Positions 57,395 to 64,000 of a stretch of DNA of 64,000 nt are shown here, piece by piece; within the stretch, counting starts at the first letter, position 1; every line of letters starts with the position of its first letter. The position numbers were made by a program, and so were the translations under genes. The notes beneath the pieces were generated by a model. That model did no database searches, was not told the origin of the DNA, and saw only the letters and a list, made by a program, of their open reading frames with translations. The stretch is taken from NCBI RefSeq assembly GCF_042643485.1, contig NZ_JBHRSJ010000012.1, positions 62,001-126,000 on the forward strand, given 5' to 3'. This DNA is from Azotobacter bryophylli (GTDB lineage Bacteria; Pseudomonadota; Gammaproteobacteria; Pseudomonadales; Pseudomonadaceae).

Positions 57395-59614
57395 GTGCCC
57401 GCCCCGATCGTCCGCCTCGCCCTGCCCTCGCCGCTGCGCCGGCTGTTCGACTACCGCGCGCCGCTCGGCGTGCCGTACACCGCCCTGCAGCCTGGCGTGC
57501 GCTTGCGCGTGCCGTTCGGTCGACGCGAGGTGATCGGCGTCCTGGTGCAGCGGGTCGAGCACAGCGAGGTGCCGGAAGACAAGCTGAAAAGCGCCGTGGA
57601 GCTCCTGGATGCCCAGCCGCCGCTGCCGGAGAGCCTGTTCCGGCTCTGCCAGTGGACGGCCCAGTATTACCAGCACAGCCTCGGCGACACCTTCACCTGG
57701 GCCCTGCCGACCCTGCTGCGCCAGGGCGAACCGGCGGAGGTGCGCCAGGAGCGCTTCTGGCACGTCGCCGAAGGCGTGCGTCCGGACGATCCGCGCCTGG
57801 CCCGCGCGCCGCGCCAACGCGAAGTGCTAAGGACCCTCGCCCAGCATCCCCACGGAGTTCCCCACGCGCTGCTCGGCAAGCTGCAACTGAACAAGAACAG
57901 CCTCGATCTGCTGCTGGAAAAGGGCCTGCTGCGCCTCGAAGTGCGCCGCCACCGGCCGGCCGAGCGGCACGGCGACTGGCTGGCGCAGGCCGAGCTGCCG
58001 CTCAACGACGAGCAGCGCAATGCGGTCGAAGCGGTGCGGGCCGGCTTCGGCGGCTTCAATGCCTATCTGCTCGCCGGAGTCACCGGCAGCGGCAAAACCG
58101 AGGTCTACCTGCAACTGATCCATCAGGTGCTCATGGCCGGCAAGCAGGCCCTGGTGCTGATCCCCGAGATCAACCTGGGGCCGCAGACCCTGGAGCGTTT
58201 CACCCGCCGCTTCAACGCCCGGATCGCCCTGCTCCACTCCAGCGTCAACGATCGCGAACGCCTGGACGCCTGGCTGGCGGCGCGCGACGGCGAGGCGGAC
58301 ATCGTCATCGGCACCCGCTCGGCGCTGTTCACGCCGCTGAAGAACCCCGGCCTGATCATCGTCGACGAAGAGCACGACGCCTCCTATAAACAGCAGGAAG
58401 GCCTGCGCTACCACGCCCGCGATCTGGCCGTGGTCCGCGCCCGCCAAGAAGAGGTCCCGATCCTGCTCGGCTCGGCCACTCCCTCGCTGGAGAGCCTGCA
58501 CAACGCCCATGCCGGCCGCTACGCCCTGCTGCGCCTCAGCCGTCGCGCCGGCAACGCCAAACCACCGCGTTTCCTGCGCCTGGACGTTAAGAGCCTGCCA
58601 CTGGACGCCGGCATATCCCGGCCGCTGCAACAGGCCATCGCCGAAACCCTCGCCGCCGGCCAGCAGGTCCTGGTGTTCCTCAATCGTCGCGGCTTCGCCC
58701 CGACCCTGCTGTGCCACGACTGCGGCTGGATCAGCCAGTGCCCGCGCTGCGATGCGCGGATGACCCTGCACCAGCGCCATCGCGAAGTGCGCTGCCATCA
58801 TTGCGGACATGTCGAGCGCCAGCCGAGCAACTGCCCGCAGTGCGGCCAGGTGGACCTGCGCCCGGTGGGGGCCGGCACCGAACGCGCCGAGGAGCGCCTG
58901 GCCATCCTCTTCCCGGACTACCCGGTACTGCGCATCGACCGCGACAGCACGGCACGCAAGGACGCCATGCAGCGGATGTTCGCCACCATCCAGCACGGCG
59001 AGCCCTGCCTGCTGGTCGGCACGCAGATGCTCGCCAAGGGCCATCACTTTCCGCGGGTCACCTTGGTGGCCATCCTCGACGCCGACAGCGGGCTGTTCTC
59101 CGCCGACTTCCGCGCCAGCGAGCGCATGGCCCAGCTGATCATGCAGGTCGCCGGCCGCGCCGGCCGCGCCGAGGAGGCGGGCCGCGTGATCATCCAGACC
59201 CATCTGGCCGACCACCCGCTGCTGGTCCAGCTCACCGAGCAGGGCTACTTCGCCTTCGCCGAGCAGGCGCTGAGCGAGCGCCGCGCCGCCGGCCTGCCGC
59301 CGTTCTCCCATCTCGCCCTGCTGCGCGCCGAAGCGCACAAGCCGGGACAGGCCGAGGGCTTTCTCGATCAGGCCTGCAGCGAGGCGGAGCAGCTGCTCGG
59401 CACCCTGAACCTGTCCGGCACCGAGCTGCTCGGCCCGGTACCGGCACCGATGGAGCGCCGCGCCGGCCGCTATCGCGCCCAGTTGCTGGTACAGGCCAAC
59501 AACCGCGCGCCGCTGCACCGCCTGCTGGGCCCCTGGCTGACGGTTCTCGAGCAGCTCCCCGGCGCCCGGGCCGTGCGCTGGTCGCTGGATGTGGACCCGA
59601 TCGACCTGTACTGA
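57395..59614 (+). CDS. priA: Primosomal helicase PriA
   Basis: 739-aa 3'-to-5' helicase restarting stalled replication forks. DNA-binding N-terminus (VRLALPSPLRRLFDYRAP); helicase core with Walker A GVTGSGKTEVYLQL (about residue 227) and DEEHDAS; two zinc clusters, CHDCGWISQCPRCDARM and CHHCGHVERQPSNCPQCG; GTQMLAKGHHFPRV and the QVAGRAGR motif. Start is GTG at 57395, behind AAGGA. priA is followed by argS after 149 bases. Confidence 0.98.
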   Translation: MPAPIVRLALPSPLRRLFDYRAPLGVPYTALQPGVRLRVPFGRREVIGVLVQRVEHSEVPEDKLKSAVELLDAQPPLPESLFRLCQWTAQYYQHSLGDTFTWALPTLLRQGEPAEVRQERFWHVAEGVRPDDPRLARAPRQREVLRTLAQHPHGVPHALLGKLQLNKNSLDLLLEKGLLRLEVRRHRPAERHGDWLAQAELPLNDEQRNAVEAVRAGFGGFNAYLLAGVTGSGKTEVYLQLIHQVLMAGKQALVLIPEINLGPQTLERFTRRFNARIALLHSSVNDRERLDAWLAARDGEADIVIGTRSALFTPLKNPGLIIVDEEHDASYKQQEGLRYHARDLAVVRARQEEVPILLGSATPSLESLHNAHAGRYALLRLSRRAGNAKPPRFLRLDVKSLPLDAGISRPLQQAIAETLAAGQQVLVFLNRRGFAPTLLCHDCGWISQCPRCDARMTLHQRHREVRCHHCGHVERQPSNCPQCGQVDLRPVGAGTERAEERLAILFPDYPVLRIDRDSTARKDAMQRMFATIQHGEPCLLVGTQMLAKGHHFPRVTLVAILDADSGLFSADFRASERMAQLIMQVAGRAGRAEEAGRVIIQTHLADHPLLVQLTEQGYFAFAEQALSERRAAGLPPFSHLALLRAEAHKPGQAEGFLDQACSEAEQLLGTLNLSGTELLGPVPAPMERRAGRYRAQLLVQANNRAPLHRLLGPWLTVLEQLPGARAVRWSLDVDPIDLY

Positions 59615-59763
59615 AAACGCCCCGCCCCCGCCGGAACGGGCATGGAAATCAGCGCCGGCACGGACTTCCCATCCGCCCGACAGCGGTTGGCAAGCCCGCG
59701 GCAGCCGCGGATAATGCTCGGTTTTCAACCCCGTTTCCGGCTGTACCGCCCGAAGAGCAGAGC

Positions 59764-61503
59764 ATGAAAGACACGATTCGCCAGTTGATCCAGCAAGCCC
59801 TGACCCGCATGACCGAAGACGGTGTCCTGCCGGCTGGCCTGACCCCGGCGATCCAGGTGGAGAACACCAAGGACAAGAGCCATGGCGACTTCGCCAGCAA
59901 CATAGCCCTGATGCTGGCCAAGCCGGCGGCGATGAAGCCGCGCGACCTCGCCGAGAAGCTGGTCGCCGCCCTGCCGGCCGACGCCGCCATCAGCAAGGTG
60001 GAAATTGCCGGTCCGGGCTTTCTCAACTTCTTCCAGAACAGCGACGCCCTGGCCCGGCGCCTGGAAGCGGCACTGGCCGACGAGCGTCTCGGCGTGACCA
60101 AGAATGGCCGCACCGGGCGGGTGGTGGTCGACCTCTCCTCGCCCAACCTGGCCAAGGAAATGCACGTCGGCCACCTGCGCTCGACCATCATCGGCGACGC
60201 CGTGGCCCGCGTGCTGGAGTTCCTCGGCGACACCGTGATCCGCCAGAACCACGTCGGCGACTGGGGCACCCAGTTCGGCATGCTGCTGGCCCACATGGAA
60301 GAGAACCCGGCCGCGGCCGAGGGCGAGCTGTCCGACCTCGAGCACTTCTACCGGGCGTCGAAGAAGCGCTTCGACGAGTCCGACGAATTCGCCGACCGCG
60401 CCCGCCAGCTGGTGGTCCGCCTGCAGACCGGCGAGCCGGAATGCCTGCGCCTGTGGAAGCACTTCAACGAGGTTTCCCTGAGCCACTGCCAGGAAGTCTA
60501 CGACCGCCTCGGCGTCAGGCTGAGCCCGGCCGACGTCAGGGGCGAAAGCTCCTACAACGAGGACCTGCCCGGCATCATCGAGGCCCTGCGGGCCAAGGGG
60601 CTGCTCACCGAGAGCGACGGCGCCCAGTGCGTGTTCCTCGAGGAATTCAAGAACGCCGAGGGCAATCCACTGCCGGTGATCGTGCAGAAGGCCGGCGGCG
60701 GCTATCTGTACGCCACCACCGACCTCGCCGCGATGCGCTACCGCAGCCAGCAGCTCAAGGCCGACCGCGTGCTGTACTTCGTCGACCAGCGCCAGGCGCT
60801 GCACTTCCAGATGACCTTCGAAGTGGCCCGTCGCGCCGGCTTCGTCGATGCTGCCACCGAACTCGAACACATGGGCTTCGGCACCATGAACGGCGCCGAC
60901 GGCCGTCCGTTCAAGACCCGCGACGGCGGCACGGTCAAGCTGATCGATCTGCTCAACGAGGCCGAGCAGCGCGCCTACGCCCTGGTCAAGGACAAGAACC
61001 CCGAACTGGCCGAGGACGAACTGCGCAGCATCGCCCGCGCCGTCGGCATCGGCGCGGTCAAGTACGCCGACCTGTCCAAGCACCGGGCCAGCGACTACAG
61101 CTTCAACTTCGACCTGATGCTCAGCTTCGAAGGCAACACCGCACCCTACCTGCTCTATGCCTACACCCGGGTGGCCAGCGTGTTCCGCAAGCTGGGCCTG
61201 GGCTTCGACCAGATCGAAGGCAGCATCGCAATCGAGGCCGAACAGGAACAGGCGCTGGCCGCCAAGCTGGCGCAGTTCGGCGAAGTGCTCGGCAACGTCG
61301 CCGAGAAGGGCCAGCCGCACCTGCTCTGCGCCTACCTGTACGATCTGGCCGGCCTGTTCTCGAGCTTCTACGAGCACTGCCCGATCCTCGCCGCCGACAG
61401 CGAGGCCCGCAAGCAGAGCCGCCTGCGCCTGGCCGCCCTGACCGGACGCACCCTCAAGCAGGGGCTGGAGCTGCTCGGCCTGGAAACCCTGGAACGGATG
61501 TAA
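59764..61503 (+). CDS. argS: Arginyl-tRNA synthetase
   Basis: 579-aa class I synthetase. N-terminal add-on domain (KDTIRQLIQQALTRM), HIGH-like HVGHLRSTIIGDA after VVDLSSPNLAKEM, and the C-terminal anticodon-binding domain (SFEGNTAPYLLYAYTR, LAALTGRTLKQGLELLG). As in many ArgRS, no clean KMSKS is seen. ATG at 59764 is preceded by AGAGC, a weak site. The SPOR protein follows 18 bases after the stop. Confidence 0.98.
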   Translation: MKDTIRQLIQQALTRMTEDGVLPAGLTPAIQVENTKDKSHGDFASNIALMLAKPAAMKPRDLAEKLVAALPADAAISKVEIAGPGFLNFFQNSDALARRLEAALADERLGVTKNGRTGRVVVDLSSPNLAKEMHVGHLRSTIIGDAVARVLEFLGDTVIRQNHVGDWGTQFGMLLAHMEENPAAAEGELSDLEHFYRASKKRFDESDEFADRARQLVVRLQTGEPECLRLWKHFNEVSLSHCQEVYDRLGVRLSPADVRGESSYNEDLPGIIEALRAKGLLTESDGAQCVFLEEFKNAEGNPLPVIVQKAGGGYLYATTDLAAMRYRSQQLKADRVLYFVDQRQALHFQMTFEVARRAGFVDAATELEHMGFGTMNGADGRPFKTRDGGTVKLIDLLNEAEQRAYALVKDKNPELAEDELRSIARAVGIGAVKYADLSKHRASDYSFNFDLMLSFEGNTAPYLLYAYTRVASVFRKLGLGFDQIEGSIAIEAEQEQALAAKLAQFGEVLGNVAEKGQPHLLCAYLYDLAGLFSSFYEHCPILAADSEARKQSRLRLAALTGRTLKQGLELLGLETLERM

Positions 61504-61521
61504 AAGGACTTACCCACCAGC

Positions 61522-62268
61522 ATGGCAAAGAAGAAATCTCCTCCCAAACGCGGCGCCAGCCGCAATTCGCCGCCGGCGAAAAGGTCCGTCCCCAGCTGGT
61601 TCTGGCTGGTCTGCGGTCTGGCCGTCGGCGGATTCGGGATGTTTCTGGCGAAACTGGAGCCGGGCGGCGACGAGGTGAAGCGGGAAACCGCCGAGGAACG
61701 CCCCGCGACCAAGCCCCAGCAGCCGGCTAAGCCGAAATACGACTTCTATACCCTGCTGCCGGAAACCAAGGTCATGTCGCCGCCGAGCACCCTGACATCG
61801 GAGACGCCGCCGACCACGCCGCCCAAGCTGACGCCGGAACAGGACGCCGCCCGCGCCCAGGCCCTGCTCGAAGGCCGCACGCCGCCTCCGCCGCCCAGCG
61901 CTCCCGTAGCCCCGCCCAAGCCGGTGACGGCGACCGCTCCCGCTCCGACTCCCGCCGCGGCGCCAGCACCGGCCCCTGCGCCGGCCCCCGCGACCGCGCC
62001 CAGCGCTCCCAAGGCGGCGGCACCAGCCAGCCAGTTCTTCCTCCAGGCCGGCTCCTTCCGCAGCAAGGAAGAAGCGGAGAGCGCCCGTGCCCGCCTCACC
62101 CTGCTGGGCGAGAATGCGCGCATCGAGGTCGGCAACGTCCGCGGCGAGACCTATCACCGGGTCATGGCCGGCCCCTACACCAGCCGCCAACAGCTCGAGA
62201 AGGCGCAGAAACAGCTGGCCGGCAACGGCTTCCGCAATCTGCTGCAACAGGAACGGCGTAGCCGCTGA
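61522..62268 (+). CDS. FtsN-like SPOR domain cell division protein
   Basis: 248-aa bitopic protein: basic cytoplasmic N-terminus (AKKKSPPKRGASRNS), transmembrane helix at about 26–44 (FWLVCGLAVGGFGMFLA), a Pro/Ala-rich linker (about 70–170) and a C-terminal SPOR domain (QFFLQAGSFRSKEEAESARA, YHRVMAGPYTSRQQLEKA). The arrangement is that of FtsN, which activates septal peptidoglycan synthesis; it is encoded after argS in Pseudomonas. AAAAGGA precedes the ATG. Confidence 0.92.
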   Translation: MAKKKSPPKRGASRNSPPAKRSVPSWFWLVCGLAVGGFGMFLAKLEPGGDEVKRETAEERPATKPQQPAKPKYDFYTLLPETKVMSPPSTLTSETPPTTPPKLTPEQDAARAQALLEGRTPPPPPSAPVAPPKPVTATAPAPTPAAAPAPAPAPAPATAPSAPKAAAPASQFFLQAGSFRSKEEAESARARLTLLGENARIEVGNVRGETYHRVMAGPYTSRQQLEKAQKQLAGNGFRNLLQQERRSR

Positions 62269-62272
62269 AATA

Positions 62273-62307
62273 CGCCTCGGACCGGCCGTCGGCGCCGGTC
62301 CGAGGCG
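62273..62307 (+). terminator. Stable hairpin after the SPOR gene
   Basis: CGCCTCGGACCGGC, 7-base loop, GCCGGTCCGAGGCG: a perfect 14-bp GC-rich stem four bases after the stop. There is no U-tract, so it may terminate with Rho or stabilise the 3' end. Confidence 0.5.
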
Positions 62308-62399
62308 ATGCGGGACGACGGGCCATGCGTGCCTCTCCGCCTCCTCCCGACTCGGCCGCTGCCTGTCCGTCCGCCGGTCACGACCTCCCGTCCTCGGCG

Positions 62400-62428
62400 C
62401 TTGAAATAACCCGGAACCTCCCCCATAT
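62400..62428 (+). promoter_or_regulatory. Sigma-32 heat-shock promoter of hslVU
   Basis: -35 CTTGAAA (62400–62406), 14-base spacer, -10 CCCCATAT (62421–62428): an essentially perfect RpoH-type promoter, 48 bases before hslV. hslVU is a heat-shock operon in E. coli and Pseudomonas. Confidence 0.88.
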
Positions 62429-62475
62429 AAGCTCCGTTCGGGCATTTCCGCCCCGCTGCGTGGAGGCTTTTCCCC

Positions 62476-63003
62476 TTGACCACCATCGTTTCTGTGCGCC
62501 GCCAAGGCAAAGTCGTCATGGGTGGCGACGGCCAGGTTTCCCTCGGCAATACCGTGATGAAAGGCAATGCGAAGAAGGTTCGCCGCCTCTACCACGGCCA
62601 GGTATTGGCCGGCTTTGCCGGGGCCACCGCGGACGCCTTCACCCTCTTCGAGCGCTTCGAGGGTCAGCTGGAGAAGCACCAGGGCCACCTGGTCCGCGCC
62701 GCCGTCGAGCTGGCCAAGGACTGGCGCACCGATCGCTCCCTGAGCCGCCTGGAAGCCATGCTGGCGGTGGCCAACAAGGACGCCTCGCTGATCATCACCG
62801 GCAACGGCGACGTGGTCGAACCGGAAGAAGGCCTGATCGCCATGGGCTCCGGCGGCCCCTATGCCCAGGCCGCCGCCAAAGCGCTGCTGCAGCACACCGA
62901 CCTGTCCGCCCGGGAAATCGCCGAGACGGCCCTGAACATCGCCGGCAGCATCTGCGTCTTCACCAACCAGAACCTGACCATCGAAGAGCAGGATCTCGAC
63001 TGA
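62476..63003 (+). CDS. hslV: ATP-dependent protease peptidase subunit HslV
   Basis: 175-aa proteasome-like peptidase; removal of Met exposes the catalytic threonine (TTIVSVRR). GGDGQVSLG and the rest match the family closely (AMGSGGPYAQAAAKALL, ICVFTNQNLTIEEQ). The start is TTG at 62476, behind TGGAGG; no ATG gives the required N-terminal threonine. It partners HslU, encoded 106 bases downstream. Confidence 0.97.
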   Translation: MTTIVSVRRQGKVVMGGDGQVSLGNTVMKGNAKKVRRLYHGQVLAGFAGATADAFTLFERFEGQLEKHQGHLVRAAVELAKDWRTDRSLSRLEAMLAVANKDASLIITGNGDVVEPEEGLIAMGSGGPYAQAAAKALLQHTDLSAREIAETALNIAGSICVFTNQNLTIEEQDLD

Positions 63004-63109
63004 GCACCCGCTCCGGTATCCGGCTGCCATACTGCATGCAGCCGTCAAACAGACCGCCGCGGCGGGTGGCTTGACGCCGATCCGCCCCACGCATGAAGCG
63101 AGCCTTACC

Positions 63110-64000
63110 CATGTCCATGACGCCCCGCGAAATCGTCCACGAACTCAACCGCCACATCGTCGGCCAGGACGACGCCAAGCGCGCCGTCGCCATCGCCCTG
63201 CGCAACCGCTGGCGGCGCATGCAGCTGCCGGCCGACTTGCGCGCCGAGGTCACGCCGAAGAACATCCTGATGATCGGCCCGACCGGCGTCGGCAAGACCG
63301 AGATCGCCCGCCGCCTGGCGCGCCTGGCGAACGCCCCCTTCATCAAGGTGGAAGCGACCAAGTTCACCGAGGTCGGTTATGTGGGACGCGACGTAGAATC
63401 GATTATCCGGGATCTCGCCGATGCGGCGGTGAAGATGCTGCGCGAGCAGGAGATCCAGCGGGTGAGCTTCCGCGCCGAGGACGCCGCCGAGGAGCGTATC
63501 CTCGACGCCCTGTTGCCGCCGGCGCGCCAGGGCTTCGACGAGGAGGCGCCGCGCGAGGACTCCAACACCCGCCAGCTGTTCCGCAAGCGCCTGCGCGAAG
63601 GCCAGCTGGACGACAAGGAGATCGACATCGAGCTCACCGAGAGCCCGGCCGGCGTGGAGATCATGGCGCCGCCCGGCATGGAGGAGATGACCAACCAGCT
63701 GCAGAACCTGTTCTCCAGCATGGGCAAGGGCAAGAAGAAGGCCCGCAAGCTGAAGGTCAAGGAGGCCCTCAAGCTGGTGCGCGACGAGGAAGCGGCGCGC
63801 CTGGTCAACGAGGAGGAGCTGAAGGCCCGCGCCCTGGAGGCCGTGGAGCAGAACGGCATCGTCTTCATCGACGAGATCGACAAGGTCGCCAAGCGCGGCA
63901 ACGTCGGCGGCGCGGACGTGTCCCGCGAAGGCGTGCAGCGCGACCTGCTGCCGCTGATCGAGGGCTGCACGGTGAACACCAAGCTGGGCATGGTCAAGAC
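63110..64000 (+). CDS. hslU: ATP-dependent protease ATPase subunit HslU, cut by the window end
   Basis: First 297 codons of the AAA+ unfoldase that feeds HslV. N-terminal MSMTPREIVHELNRHIVGQD; Walker A GPTGVGKTEIARRL at about 56–69; the pore motif region KFTEVGYVGRDVES; the I domain (about 110–230, charged); Walker B IVFIDEIDKV near the end. ATG at 63110 is the conventional start; an in-frame ATG six codons earlier also exists and has no better ribosome site. The C-terminal domain lies beyond the window. Confidence 0.96.

Noticed and set aside
57827..59728. 633-codon open frame antisense to priA
   Set aside because: Composition is typical of a shadow frame; PriA is complete on the other strand.
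61510..63090. 526-codon open frame antisense to the SPOR gene and hslV
   Set aside because: Gly/Arg-rich shadow of two genes and a heat-shock promoter; no motif.

Overview
The window is GC-rich, gene-dense chromosomal core DNA from a gammaproteobacterium of the family Pseudomonadaceae. The evidence is gene order and protein sequence: speA–yciH–NUDIX, dsbD–aroQ–accBC–prmA–dusB–fis–purHD–retS, ribA…nrdR, and gltDB–aroBK–pilMNOPQ–ponA–hslVU are all Pseudomonas-type neighbourhoods. Some features (the yedE/yedF pair, the DUF6152-like protein, the missing genes before dsbD) suit the Azotobacter / P. stutzeri side of the family, but the exact genus is inference. I see no rRNA, tRNA, prophage, insertion sequence, CRISPR array, integron or toxin–antitoxin cassette.

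Layout. (1) 1–13.7 kb: the 5' end of speA, a SUI1-like factor, a NUDIX hydrolase and a DUF2333 protein on the minus strand. These are followed on the plus strand by dsbD, aroQ–accB–accC, prmA, a DUF3426 protein, dusB–fis and purH–purD. (2) 13.7–21 kb: the hybrid sensor retS, a short Hsp70, a small secreted protein, a family I.1-type lipase without a signal peptide, a small basic Rho-N-domain protein and a BtuF-like binding protein. (3) 20.6–28.8 kb, minus strand: riboflavin and thiamine genes. The cluster nrdR–ribD–[FMN riboswitch]–ribE–ribB–ribH–nusB–thiL–pgpA is tightly coupled, with ribA and a retropepsin-like protein alongside. (4) 28.8–36.1 kb: a YbaY-like lipoprotein with a methyltransferase, a YedE/YedF sulfur or selenium pair, a CnoX/YbbN thioredoxin, and a four-gene metal-response operon (His-rich DUF2796, ABC ATPase, FtsX-type permease, DUF3299) behind a probable Zur operator. 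(5) 36.1–45.6 kb, minus strand: gltB–gltD, and aroK–aroB–DamX-like. (6) 45.6–50.6 kb, minus strand: pilM-N-O-P-Q, the type IV pilus alignment complex and secretin, diverging from ponA. (7) 53.3–64 kb: malic enzyme, a secreted nuclease with an M48 lipoprotein protease, rpmE, priA, argS with an FtsN-like SPOR protein, and hslV–hslU (cut by the window end) behind a near-perfect sigma-32 promoter.

Almost everything is housekeeping. No large undescribed system stands out. The observations most worth checking are small. A leader ORF follows the FMN riboswitch and overlaps ribE. The rpmE terminator is written inside the signal-peptide codons of the neighbouring nuclease. A Zur-type palindrome precedes the DUF2796/ABC/DUF3299 operon. 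The yedE–yedF pair is fused by overlap. The lipase looks like a secreted enzyme that lost its export and disulfide features. A paired-hairpin REPIN-like element lies between purH and purD. Only one stretch longer than 300 bases lacks a conventional gene, 26,841–27,198, and it holds the riboswitch and ribE leader. All promoter and terminator calls were made by eye.
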